From Flavobacterium sp. (GTDB taxonomy: Bacteria > Bacteroidota > Bacteroidia > Flavobacteriales > Flavobacteriaceae): a stretch of DNA of 64,000 nt. Of this stretch, positions 56,736 to 64,000 are shown one piece after another. A program made the translations under genes and the position numbers. Under the pieces are notes generated by a model. The model was not told the DNA's origin. It saw only the letters and a program-made list of their open reading frames with translations, and did no database searches. How positions within the stretch are numbered: position 1 is the first letter of the stretch; the number at the start of each line of letters is the position of its first letter. Location: positions 91,177 to 155,176 of the forward strand of contig NZ_SEBR01000009.1 in assembly GCF_004295795.1 (NCBI RefSeq). The letters are read 5' to 3'.

Positions 56736-57238
56736 CGTCTCGACGGCTTGAACATGTAAATCAGGATGATACAGACGACAATCGTGAAAATCGTGCTGCA
56801 GATCGTGCGCAGCAAAATGTCCAGAATCAACGTCGGCGCGAACACCTCAAGCGTAAAAAGCGTGATGTGGTGCAGAACGGTCGCTATCAGTAGAAACGAA
56901 AATCGCTCCGGACTTAGTACATCGTCGATTCTCACGGTTTGGTATTCGTAGCTCAATCCGAACGAAAATTTGAAGATTGCCGGTCGGAAGTAGGCCAAAA
57001 GCACACAAGCCGCGGCGTGAAAACCGGACATATTGTTGAACATGTCCATTGCGATCCCGATGAGAAAACTCGTGAGCAAAAGCACATTTCGGTTCCCGTT
57101 CACCGGAAAAAGCATAATGAACAAAATGTAGGGAAAAGGCATGATGAAACCAAAGAGTTTCATGTTGTCGAAAATCACGACTTGCGCGAAAAGCAACAAA
57201 ATAAAACGGGCGATATTGATCAGAACCGTACTATTCAT
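56732..57238 (-). CDS. mreD: Rod shape-determining protein MreD
   Basis: A 168-residue inner-membrane protein with five or so predicted helices, matching MreD in length and position. The MreD-like PFPYILFIMLFPVNGNRNVLLLTSFLIGIAMDMFNNMSGFHAAA stretch (about 34-77, described here by its ends) contains the conserved LxxSFLxGxxxD pattern. It links cytoskeletal MreB to wall enzymes with MreC. It overlaps mreC by 8 bases and mrdA by 4. Sequence conservation in this family is low, so gene order is a large part of the assignment. Confidence 0.92.
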   Translation of the reverse strand: MNSTVLINIARFILLLFAQVVIFDNMKLFGFIMPFPYILFIMLFPVNGNRNVLLLTSFLIGIAMDMFNNMSGFHAAACVLLAYFRPAIFKFSFGLSYEYQTVRIDDVLSPERFSFLLIATVLHHITLFTLEVFAPTLILDILLRTICSTIFTIVVCIILIYMFKPSRR

Positions 57239-58058
57239 TCGGCTTGGTCTGTTTTTCGAGTTGTTCGATTTCGTCCTTGTCCTGACTTTTCACGATGTAG
57301 ACGTAACCCAGATTGGTCATGTCGTTGAACAATTTGATGTCAAGCGTGTAGTAGTTCGTCTCGTCGTCAGTGTAGATTTTCGAAATGGTTCCGATGTTGA
57401 TGTTCGCAGGAAAAATCACCGATTGCCCGCCGGTCACGATCGTATCGCCTTTTCGTACCGAAGCCAGTCGAGGCACGTCGATAAGTTGCACATAACCAGT
57501 ACTTTTTCCGTTCCAGACCAACGATCCGAAGTGATTCGACTTCTTGATCTTGGCGTTGATTTGCGATTTGACGTTGAGCAAACTCACGACTGTCGCGTAA
57601 TTGGTCGAAACCCTGTCGACAATCCCTACAATTCCCTGACTGTTCACCACGCCCATATCAGACTTGACGCCTTTGAGCGATCCGGAATTGATCGTGAGGT
57701 AATTCTCGTGAACCGAATAAGAGTTGTGGATGACTTTGGAAACGATCACATCGACCTTTCGCACACCGCGGATCGTATCGATAGCCGGCGGTTTCGCAGT
57801 GTCTTTCTCGTTGAAGATCATGCGTCTCAAATCGGCATTTTCCTTGGCCAAAGCGTCGTTTTGCGATTTGAGGTGAAAATATTCGTTGACATTATTCATT
57901 TGCGTATAAACGCCACCGGTCAAAAAGTTGGCCGATGAGATCACACGGCTTCTATGAAACGAATGGCCTTGGATCGTCAACGCGAGCGAAATCCCTAAAA
58001 GCAGCAAAAACAGCAACTTATGGCTGTTCTTAAAGATAAATTGGAATATCTGCTGCAT
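57231..58058 (-). CDS. mreC: Rod shape-determining protein MreC
   Basis: A 275-residue bitopic protein: one transmembrane helix (about 12-29, KLLFLLLLGISLALTI), a periplasmic coiled coil (about 55-95, containing FHLKSQNDALAKENADLRRM), then the MreC beta-barrel domains with INSGSLKGVKSDMGVVNSQG (about 122-141) and KGDTIVTGGQSVIFPANI (about 203-220), the hallmark 'GD-VVTSG' region. It scaffolds PBP2 and RodA in the elongation complex. The gap to mreB is 168 bases and holds an inverted intergenic repeat. Confidence 0.93.
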   Translation of the reverse strand: MQQIFQFIFKNSHKLLFLLLLGISLALTIQGHSFHRSRVISSANFLTGGVYTQMNNVNEYFHLKSQNDALAKENADLRRMIFNEKDTAKPPAIDTIRGVRKVDVIVSKVIHNSYSVHENYLTINSGSLKGVKSDMGVVNSQGIVGIVDRVSTNYATVVSLLNVKSQINAKIKKSNHFGSLVWNGKSTGYVQLIDVPRLASVRKGDTIVTGGQSVIFPANINIGTISKIYTDDETNYYTLDIKLFNDMTNLGYVYIVKSQDKDEIEQLEKQTKPNE

Positions 58059-58076
58059 ATAAACCGTGGGTAAAAA

Positions 58077-58235
58077 TCAAATTCCAAAATTCAAATTCCA
58101 ATTTTCTCCGAACGAAATCTCGTTAGCGAACCGCAATCTGAGTTTGGTCGTCTAAGGATTAAAGTTGAATCTTAAACTACTCTTGTTCCGAAGCAAATTG
58201 GAATTTGTTATTTGGTATTTGGAATTTTATTTTAT
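58077..58235. repeat. Inverted TTGGAATTTG-type repeats between mreB and mreC
   Basis: CAAATTCCAAAATTCAAATT and further AATTCC at 58077-58104 face AAATTGGAATTTG...TTTGGAATTTT at 58194-58235, forming a long imperfect inverted repeat around about 90 bases. The right arm is preceded by TTGTTCCGAAGC, which is shared with copies at 42066-42096 and 61593-61620. Being inside the mre operon it may form an RNA hairpin between mreB and mreC and lower downstream expression. Confidence 0.6.
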
Positions 58236-59255
58236 AAGTATGCTTCTGAACTTCGGGATGTTCTTGAGCGCCATTCCCGTACCGCGAACAACGGCGCGAA
58301 GCGGATCTTCGGCAATGTAAACCGGAAGGTCTGTCTTCAACGAGATTCGCTTGTCGAGTCCGCGCAACATCGAACCGCCTCCGGCGAGGTAAATACCGGT
58401 GTTGTAGATGTCGGCAGCGAGTTCCGGCGGCGTTTGGGAAAGCGTTTCCATAACCGCGTCCTCGATGCGTTGGATCGATTTGTCGAGCGCCTTTGCGATC
58501 TCGCGATAAGAAACGTCTACCTGTTTCGGCTTACCGGTCAAAAGGTCGCGCCCTTGAACAGACATATCGTCCGGCGGCGTTTCCAAATCCTCGATTGCGG
58601 CTCCTATCGTGATCTTGATTTTTTCGGCAGTGCTTTCACCCACGAAAAGGTTGTGTTGCGTTCTCATGTAATACACGATGTCGTTCGTGAAAACGTCACC
58701 CGCGATCTTGACAGATTTGTCGCACACGATTCCGCCCAAAGCGATAACCGCGATTTCTGTAGTTCCACCGCCGATATCGACGATCATGTTTCCTTTAGGC
58801 TGCATGATGTCGATTCCGATACCGATCGCCGCAGCCATCGGTTCGTGGATCAGATACACTTCTTTTCCGTTTACGCGTTCGCAGCTTTCTTTTACCGCTC
58901 GCATTTCCACTTCGGTAATTCCCGAAGGGATGCAAACGACCATGCGAAGTGCGGGCGTAAACATTCTCTTTTTCAAAGCTGGGATCGATTTGATGAACAT
59001 CGAGATCATTTTCTCGGATGCATCGAAATCGGCGATGACACCATCTTTCAAAGGACGGATCGTTTTGATGTTCTCGTGCGTCTTACCCTGCATCATGTTC
59101 GCCTCTTTCCCTACGGCGATTATCTTCGAGGAAACCCTGTCTCTCGCTACGATTGACGGGCTGTCTATGACGACTTTATCGTTGTGGATGATGAGCGTAT
59201 TCGCGGTTCCGAGGTCTATCGCAATGTCCTCGGTCATGAAATCAAAAAATCCCAT
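58227..59255 (-). CDS. mreB: Actin-like cytoskeletal protein MreB
   Basis: A 342-residue bacterial actin that polymerises on the inner membrane and steers the elongation machinery. ATP-binding motifs of the actin fold: phosphate 1 IDLGTANTLI (14-23), phosphate 2 MIVDIGGGTTEIAVIALGG (about 156-174), and the adenosine motif GIYLAGGGSMLRGLDK (about 284-299). VVCIPSGITEVEMRAVKESC (about 107-126) and HEPMAAAIGIGID are conserved. Length is typical. mreC-mreD-mrdA-rodA follow downstream; a perfect -7 box precedes it. Confidence 0.97.
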   Translation of the reverse strand: MGFFDFMTEDIAIDLGTANTLIIHNDKVVIDSPSIVARDRVSSKIIAVGKEANMMQGKTHENIKTIRPLKDGVIADFDASEKMISMFIKSIPALKKRMFTPALRMVVCIPSGITEVEMRAVKESCERVNGKEVYLIHEPMAAAIGIGIDIMQPKGNMIVDIGGGTTEIAVIALGGIVCDKSVKIAGDVFTNDIVYYMRTQHNLFVGESTAEKIKITIGAAIEDLETPPDDMSVQGRDLLTGKPKQVDVSYREIAKALDKSIQRIEDAVMETLSQTPPELAADIYNTGIYLAGGGSMLRGLDKRISLKTDLPVYIAEDPLRAVVRGTGMALKNIPKFRSILIK

Positions 59256-59293
59256 ACCTGAATTGAGGGTTTTTAGTTATTAGTTGTAGGCTG

Positions 59294-59301
59294 CAAAGTT
59301 A
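59294..59301 (-). promoter_or_regulatory. -7 box TAACTTTG of the mre operon
   Basis: A perfect TAnnTTTG match on the minus strand, 38 bases before the mreB ATG. It shows that mreB can be transcribed separately from purH. The -33 element is degenerate. Confidence 0.55.
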
Positions 59302-59430
59302 GCTAAATTGAACGATAAAGCGGCCTTGTGTTTTTTTATTTTGGATTTAATTCCGATTATTTTAAAACTGTTCAAATCAGCGCTTTCCGCCAGCCTTTGA
59401 AAATCAAAAAATTAAATCGGATGCAGCATT

Positions 59431-60957
59431 TTAGTGCTTGAAATGACGCGTTCCGGTAAATACCATCGAGAGTCCGTTTTCGTTGCAGTAATTGATGCTG
59501 AGTTCGTCCTTGATCGATCCGCCGGGTTGGATTACAGCAGTGATTCCCGCATTCTTCGCAATCTCCACACAATCGGGGAAAGGGAAAAACGCATCGCTGG
59601 CCATGACCGCGCCGTTCAGGTCGAAATTGAAGGAGTGCGCTTTTTCGATCGCCTGTTTCAAGGCATCGACTCTTGAAGTCTGGCCGGTTCCGGAAGCGAT
59701 CAATTGGCCGTTCTTGGCGAAAACGATCGTGTTCGATTTAGTGTTCTTGCAAATTTTCGATGCAAAGATCAAATCGTCGACCTCCTCGGCAGTTGGAGCC
59801 GTAGTGGTAACGGTTCTCAGGTTGTCTTTATTGTCCGTGAGATTATTTCTGTCCTGTACCAAAACGCCGTTCAAAGCCGTACGAACTTGAAGTTGTGGCA
59901 ATTCGACCTCGTGTTGTACGAGAATGATCCGGTTCTTTTTTTCAGATAATGTGGCAATGGCTTCCGCGGAAAATTCAGGAGCGATCACGACCTCGCAGAA
60001 AAGCGAATTGATTTCGGCAGCCGTTTCGCCGTCGATTTTTCCGTTGGCGATCAAAACGCCTCCAAACGCCGATGTCGGATCTCCTGCCAAAGCGTCCAAA
60101 TAAGCTTGCTTCATTGTGCCGCGCGTCGCCAGACCACAAGCGTTGTTGTGTTTCAAGATCGCGAACGTCGGATCGTTTCCTTTGAATTCGGCTATAAGAT
60201 TCACGGCCGCGTCGACGTCCAAAAGGTTGTTGTACGACAATTCTTTCCCGTGCTTTTTGGTGAACATCGCATCGAAGTTTCCAAAGAAATAGCCTTTTTG
60301 GTGCGGATTTTCTCCGTAGCGCAAAACCTGTCCGTTCGAATAGGAAAGTTTGAAGAAAGTATCGTCTGTATTGAAATAATTGAAAATCGCCGCATCGTAA
60401 TGAGATGAAATATGGAACGCCTGTGTAGCGAATTTCTTGCGATCCTCAAGCGATGTCTCTCCGTTTTTCTCTTCCAGCAATTCCAAAAACGGAGCGTATT
60501 GCGCCACCGACGGAATGATCACCGTATCCTTGAAATTCTTGGCCGCGGCACGAATCAACGAAATGCCGCCGATGTCGATCTTCTCGATAATATCGGCTTC
60601 AGACGCACCTGAAGCGACAGTGTTTTCAAACGGATACAAGTCGACGATCACCAAATCAATCTGCGGAATGTCGTATTCCGTCATTTGCGAAACGTCGCCT
60701 TCGTGGTCTTGCCGGTTTAAGATTCCGCCAAAAATTTTCGGGTGAAGTGTCTTGACGCGTCCGCCTAGAATCGATGGATACGAAGTTACGTCTTCGACCG
60801 CAACGACAGGAATTCCCAGCGATTTGAGGAAATCCTCGGTGCCGCCGGTAGAGTAGAAGGTCACGCCTTGTTTGTGCAATTTCTGTACGATCGGCTCAAG
60901 TCCGTCCTTTGAAAATACCGAAACTAATGCTGATTTGATGGTCTTGTTCGTGCTCAT
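59431..60957 (-). CDS. purH: Bifunctional AICAR transformylase/IMP cyclohydrolase
   Basis: A 508-residue enzyme for the last two steps of IMP synthesis. The N-terminal cyclohydrolase (about 1-190) has the MGS-like fold: ALVSVFSKDGLEPIVQKLH, YSTGGTEDFLKSLGI, and VTSYPSILGGRVKTLHPKIFGG. The C-terminal transformylase carries LRYGENPHQKGYFFG and the catalytic Lys-His in LKHNNACGLA (about 260-269), then SNTIVFAKNGQLIASGTGQTS and the terminal DAFFPFPDCVEIAKNAG. ATG 60957 is chosen: it gives the standard start and sits 25 bases after a consensus -7 box that overlaps the longer frame. Confidence 0.97.
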   Translation of the reverse strand: MSTNKTIKSALVSVFSKDGLEPIVQKLHKQGVTFYSTGGTEDFLKSLGIPVVAVEDVTSYPSILGGRVKTLHPKIFGGILNRQDHEGDVSQMTEYDIPQIDLVIVDLYPFENTVASGASEADIIEKIDIGGISLIRAAAKNFKDTVIIPSVAQYAPFLELLEEKNGETSLEDRKKFATQAFHISSHYDAAIFNYFNTDDTFFKLSYSNGQVLRYGENPHQKGYFFGNFDAMFTKKHGKELSYNNLLDVDAAVNLIAEFKGNDPTFAILKHNNACGLATRGTMKQAYLDALAGDPTSAFGGVLIANGKIDGETAAEINSLFCEVVIAPEFSAEAIATLSEKKNRIILVQHEVELPQLQVRTALNGVLVQDRNNLTDNKDNLRTVTTTAPTAEEVDDLIFASKICKNTKSNTIVFAKNGQLIASGTGQTSRVDALKQAIEKAHSFNFDLNGAVMASDAFFPFPDCVEIAKNAGITAVIQPGGSIKDELSINYCNENGLSMVFTGTRHFKH

Positions 60958-60981
60958 TTTTAGAAGTTGTGTTACAAGGTG

Positions 60982-61013
60982 CAAAAGTACTTTTTAACAA
61001 TGGGATAATCCAA
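60982..61013 (-). promoter_or_regulatory. Promoter of purH
   Basis: On the minus strand TTG (61013-61011), 21 nt, TACTTTTG (60989-60982): both elements match the Bacteroidota consensus at allowed spacing. No purine operator was recognised. Confidence 0.75.
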
Positions 61014-61055
61014 ATTTTGGACGGCAAATTCCTCTTGAAGAAATCTCAAAAGCCA

Positions 61056-61073
61056 TCCCGATAGTGATCGGGA
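61056..61073. repeat. Imperfect copy of the TCCCGATAG palindrome
   Basis: TCCCGATAGTGATCGGGA, with CAT before and CCAAAT after, matching the argH 3' end (53164-53190). The following ~35 bases (CTTGTG...CTCGGCTTGAA) also resemble the sequence after argH, so a larger composite block is shared by the two places. Confidence 0.7.
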
Positions 61074-61212
61074 CCAAATTCCAACTTGTGCTGTGAACTC
61101 GGCTTGAACCTTCGGTTTGCCTCACAGGTAAAACAAAAAAGATCCGAAGTTGCTAAGTAGCGTTTGCGCGCGTCAGTTCGATCAAGTAAAAAGTCTTGCC
61201 TAGCAACCTACG

Positions 61213-61347
61213 TTTAACAAAAACTACAGATTTTCTGTATTGACCTTATTTCGGGAATTCCGAACTTTGCTTTAAGGGGAAGGGGCAAATACATCCCTGC
61301 AAAAAATTAAGTTGCCCGATTACAGAAAAACTGTAAAATTTGTTAAA
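61213..61347 (+). ncRNA. Repeated operator-flanked element 2; possible small RNA or promoter
   Basis: Left end: TTTAACA (61213-61219), 5 nt, TACAGATTTTCTGTA (61225-61239), TTG at the -33 position (61240-61242), 19 nt, GAACTTTG (61262-61269). Right end: TACAGAAAAACTGTA (61321-61335), 5 nt, TGTTAAA (61341-61347). The putative RNA has AGGG (61281-61284) facing CCCT (61295-61298), and GGGCAA (61283-61288) facing TTGCCC (61312-61317). The 690-base gap between purH and the permease gene holds this element, the palindrome copy and AT-rich repeats, but no gene I can support. It points towards the permease gene 375 bases away and might drive it. Confidence 0.5.
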
Positions 61348-61485
61348 AGTTCGCCTCGTGATTTTTGTCGTTTCTCAATCGCGGGGATCAATCTTTTCTT
61401 TACAGGTATTCGCTCAATCAAAACGGGCACCGGCTGTTCAACCCCAAATGTGCAAAGCGAAGCTTTGAGAAAGTCCTGGACTGCA

Positions 61486-61643
61486 GTTTGGAATTTGGAA
61501 TTTGGTTTCGATAGCTATCGGGATGGAATTTTGGAATTTTTGATTAGGATTTTGCCCGAAAAAATGACAATTTTACGTTTCGAAAGCCAGGATCTGTTCC
61601 GAAGAAAATTGGGATTTGGTGCCTGGATTTCGGAATTTTCCAA
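61486..61643. repeat. TTGGAATTTGG-type repeats with embedded CGATAGCTATCG palindrome
   Basis: CAGTTTGGAATTTGGAATTT at 61485-61504, the palindrome core CGATAGCTATCG at 61509-61520 with right arm GGGAT, then TTTTGGAATTTTTGATTAGG, and a second arm near 61593-61643 (CTGTTCCGAAGAAAATTGGG, then GGAATTTTCC). The block ends exactly at the ATG of the permease gene. Confidence 0.6.
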
Positions 61644-62894
61644 ATGATCGTCTATCTCCGACTGCTTTCCGAATCGTTCACCTTCGCCATGAGCGCGCTG
61701 CGAAACAACAAATTGCGCACGCTTTTGTCGCTTTTGGGCGTCACGATCGGGATTTTTTCGATCATTGCCGTTTTGGCCGCTGTCGATTCGCTCGACCGGA
61801 AAATCAAGAAAGACCTGAGCAGTCTCGACAAGAATACGATGTACGTTCTCAAGCAGTCTTTCGGGCCAAGCGACATTCCGCGCTGGAAAGTGGAGCAGTT
61901 TCCCAACGTGACTTACGACGAATACCAATACCTGAAATCGTCTGTTTCGGGCATCGATCAGGCGGCTTACCAGATTTTTGTCGGCGCCGAATCGGCCAAA
62001 TACGACGATAAGACCGTAAGTGCGATCAACATCGTGCCGGTTTCTCACGAATTCGACGAAATCCAGGCCCAAGAATTCGAGAAAGGCCGATTCTACAACG
62101 AATCCGAAGACAATTCCGGACGCCCGGTAGCGGTAATCGGCTACGACATCGCCAACGGACTTTTCGGTGACGCCGACCCGATCGACAAGCAATTCCGTCT
62201 TTACGGGCAAAGGTTTACTGTAATCGGCGTGCTTCCCAAACAAGGTTCAGGCATGTTCGGCAACAGCAATGATACTTCCATCATCATTCCCGTGAATTTT
62301 ATCCGAAACAAATTCGGCGATAACAACGATTTCATGATGCCGGTCATCATCGTCAAACCGACCAAAGGTGCCGACGTCGACGAACTCAAAGCCGAAATCA
62401 CGCAAAAACTGAGAAATTACCGCGGACTCAAAGTGACAGACATGGACAATTTCTTCATAAACATCCTTTCCGGATTCACGGCAATTCTCGATTCCTTCAT
62501 CTCGATCCTGAACTTCGCAGGCTGGATCATCGCAGGATTCTCGCTTCTCGTAGGCGGTTTCGGAATCGCCAACATCATGTTCGTGTCGGTAAAGGAGCGC
62601 ACAAACCTAATCGGAATCCAGAAATCGCTTGGCGCCAAAAACAAATTCATCCTTTTCCAGTTTCTTTTCGAGGCGATAATCCTGTCGGTTTTGGGCGGCG
62701 GCGTCGGACTGTTGCTGGTTTGGGGAACGACGGCGTTGTTGACGAGCGCATTCGAATTCGAGTTCGTACTCAGTACTTTCAATGTGCTTTTGGGAACCGG
62801 AATCTCGGCGGCAATTGGATTGGTTTCGGGAATCATTCCCGCCATTTCTGCCTCGAGACTTGATCCGGTTGAAGCGATAAGAACCGGAATGTAA
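61644..62894 (+). CDS. ABC transporter permease, MacB/FtsX family
   Basis: A 416-residue permease with the type VII ABC layout: one N-terminal helix (about 21-42, RTLLSLLGVTIGIFSIIAVLAAV), a large periplasmic MacB core domain (about 45-270, with PVAVIGYDIANGLFGD and QRFTVIGVLPKQG), and the FtsX domain with three helices near 285-310, 340-365 and 375-400. The linker FVSVKERTNLIGIQKSLGAK is the usual coupling motif for the ATPase. No ATPase gene is next to it. Such pumps use mechanical force across the periplasm for efflux or lipoprotein handling; the substrate is unknown. Confidence 0.92.
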   Translation: MIVYLRLLSESFTFAMSALRNNKLRTLLSLLGVTIGIFSIIAVLAAVDSLDRKIKKDLSSLDKNTMYVLKQSFGPSDIPRWKVEQFPNVTYDEYQYLKSSVSGIDQAAYQIFVGAESAKYDDKTVSAINIVPVSHEFDEIQAQEFEKGRFYNESEDNSGRPVAVIGYDIANGLFGDADPIDKQFRLYGQRFTVIGVLPKQGSGMFGNSNDTSIIIPVNFIRNKFGDNNDFMMPVIIVKPTKGADVDELKAEITQKLRNYRGLKVTDMDNFFINILSGFTAILDSFISILNFAGWIIAGFSLLVGGFGIANIMFVSVKERTNLIGIQKSLGAKNKFILFQFLFEAIILSVLGGGVGLLLVWGTTALLTSAFEFEFVLSTFNVLLGTGISAAIGLVSGIIPAISASRLDPVEAIRTGM

Positions 62895-62905
62895 ATTTTT
62901 GTCCG

Positions 62906-63358
62906 ATGAAAAAACTACTTACAATTTCCGTTTTGCTGCTGCTTTTCGGATGCAAAAAAGACCAGGCGGAATCGCAATCCGAATCCCAAAAATTACTTCC
63001 GATCGAGAAAAGTCATAAGGAAAGAGCCTACACAGCGATCATGAAAGCCCAGAATCTTACGTTGGAAGAAATCGGTGATTGCGACGAAAGCTCGGCCAAC
63101 GATACGATCCACAAAAAAGAGGTCGCTTATCTCGAATCCCAAACGATTTCAGACGAAGAAATCAAAGCCAATTTCGGACTCGTCGCGGCGTGCTGCAAGA
63201 AATTCATGGGCGAGTATAAAACCGATCGCGATACCTTGACGTTTACTTATGAAAACGTGGTTGATGAGGATTGTAAGTGTACTTGTTGGCACAGGTACAG
63301 GCTTTCCATCAAAAATCCTCCTGTTGGAGTGAAGGGTTTGAAGTTTTTGCGGAAATAA
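62906..63358 (+). CDS. Small lipoprotein of unknown function
   Basis: A 150-residue lipoprotein: signal peptide with lipobox LFGC, Cys16, followed by the basic KKDQ rather than an acidic export signal, so it probably stays in the periplasm. The mature part has three Cys-containing sites: EIGDCDES near 57-64, VAACCKKFMG near 92-101, and DEDCKCTCWHRYRLSI near 124-139. These could form disulfides or bind a metal. It lies 11 bases after the permease gene and is likely co-transcribed. I recognise no family. Confidence 0.75.
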   Translation: MKKLLTISVLLLLFGCKKDQAESQSESQKLLPIEKSHKERAYTAIMKAQNLTLEEIGDCDESSANDTIHKKEVAYLESQTISDEEIKANFGLVAACCKKFMGEYKTDRDTLTFTYENVVDEDCKCTCWHRYRLSIKNPPVGVKGLKFLRK

Positions 63359-63374
63359 TTTTTTTTTGAGCTTT

Positions 63375-63512
63375 TTCCGGCTGACTGGCACTAGCTTTTT
63401 TGCAAAAACCGGTTTTTCTCGGGTTTAAAACGAGCTTCCTGCGGTCGCTGTTTTTAACTTAGAAAAATTCGGTTTTTTCTGCAAAAGGCTAGTTGCCCGC
63501 ATCCGGGCTAGG
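63375..63512 (+). repeat. REP-like intergenic repeat, copy C (GAGCTTCCTnnGGTCGCT family)
   Basis: The core GAGCTTCCTGCGGTCGCT is at 63432-63449. CTAGCTTTTTTGCAAAAACC at the head pairs imperfectly with CGGTTTTTTCTGCAAAAGG and CTAG at the tail, so the whole element can fold as a long hairpin presenting the core in its loop. Same family as 16640-16862 and 42115-42257. Confidence 0.75.
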
Positions 63513-63589
63513 ATTGTTGTAAGACGATCTTTTTTTCTTTAAGAAATTTCTGTTTTTACTGAACCAATCTCACTCTCGAAACCTAGATA

Positions 63590-63698
63590 AATAAGCTTCG
63601 CTTATTTTGGGGTTTTTCGGCAGCTGCGCTGCCGCAGGCTTTGATTTTCTATCGTCGCCTGTCCGGCGGGGACTTCTTTTGCCTCGCCGCAAAAGAAG
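63590..63698. repeat. Cluster of four short perfect hairpins
   Basis: AATAAGC-TTC-GCTTATT (63590-63606 region), GGCAGC-TGC-GCTGCC (63619-63633), GTCC-GGCGG-GGAC (63661-63673) and CTTCTTTTGC-CTCGCC-GCAAAAGAAG (63673-63698). No T-run follows the last stem, so these are not typical terminators. Confidence 0.65.
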
Positions 63699-64000
63699 CG
63701 AAAAGGCTCGCGGCACGACCGATTTTGGCGACCTGACAGCCTTGCAAATTCCGCAAATGAAAGAACTCGCCGGAACTTTTTCTCGAATGTAGAAACTTTT
63801 GGGTGGCTCAAACAACTTCCATTTGCGTGAATTTCCAAGACGTCAGGTGCCCGCCAAAACGCTCAAATGCCGGACTGATCGGAAAGTGTCTATTGACATT
63901 TTTAACTTTGTTGAATCTTCGGGCCCGGAGATTTTTGTGAAACGACTTGCTATCTGCTCGGGCCTCGATTTCCTCCGCTGTCGCTTTGGAAAAATGCGTC
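63699..64000. other. Intergenic remainder at the window end
   Basis: I see no gene, RNA or clear regulatory site here. Short frames are open on both strands but have no start context, family pattern or codon bias of the neighbours. The last 45 bases (CTCGGGCCTCGATTTCCTCC, then GCTGTCGCTTTGG) vaguely resemble the REP core and may be the beginning of another copy. Confidence 0.4.

Noticed and set aside
63602..63838. Overlapping minus- and plus-strand frames near the window end
   Set aside because: They cover the hairpin cluster in all frames; the translated products are basic, without family pattern or start context.

Overview
The window comes from a member of the Bacteroidota, almost certainly a flavobacterium (Flavobacteriaceae). 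The evidence is a SusC/SusD pair, a type IX secretion sorting domain on an exported amylase, promoters with the Bacteroidota -7 box TAnnTTTG, lipoproteins with acidic residues after the acylated Cys, and flavobacterial gene orders (coaX to PpiD, purH-mreBCD-mrdA-rodA, the arg cluster with a Bacteroidetes-type transcarbamylase). Base composition looks mid-40s % G+C by eye, high for this family; I did not count it.

Layout. 1-6864: 3' end of a starch-utilisation locus (susC end, susD, susE-like gene, T9SS-exported GH13 amylase). 6985-12243: two convergent genes for AsmA-like envelope proteins, separated by a 600-bp array of interlaced palindromic repeats. 12311-16336: small metal-binding protein, an unknown protein, and a surface protein with three exact-length 173-residue repeats. 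16943-24670: tRNA-Phe divergent from an envelope cluster (coaX, outer-membrane protein, TPR protein, lptC, small membrane protein, CNNM protein, PpiD-like foldase). 24744-28658: mevalonate-pathway pair (GHMP kinase, class II HMG-CoA reductase), radical SAM protein, DUF2200 protein. 28849-36640: a peptide-utilisation group (secreted dipeptidyl peptidase IV, three tandem POT transporters, exported thioredoxin-like protein). 36637-42054: comEC, NlpC/P60 hydrolase, and surE-orf-lpxB. 42417-44657: tail-specific protease. 44764-53187: an eight-gene arginine operon behind an Arg-rich leader peptide and attenuator-like hairpins. 53548-60957: the rod-shape operon purH, mreB, mreC, mreD, mrdA, rodA (minus strand). 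61644-63358: FtsX/MacB-type permease and a lipoprotein. The final 640 bases hold intergenic repeats and no gene I can support.

The most unusual content is intergenic. (1) An operator-promoter module, TTTAACA, then 5 nt, then the palindrome TACAGATTTTCTGTA, directly abutting a -33 triplet that lies 19 nt from the -7 box, occurs three times with identical spacing: before comEC, and in two stand-alone ~135-bp elements (53263-53398, 61213-61347) that end in the inverted copy of the same operator and may encode a small RNA. (2) The arginine operon has a 23-codon near-leaderless leader ORF with five Arg codons, followed by mutually exclusive hairpins ending in a terminator. (3) Several dispersed repeat families occupy nearly every long intergenic gap.
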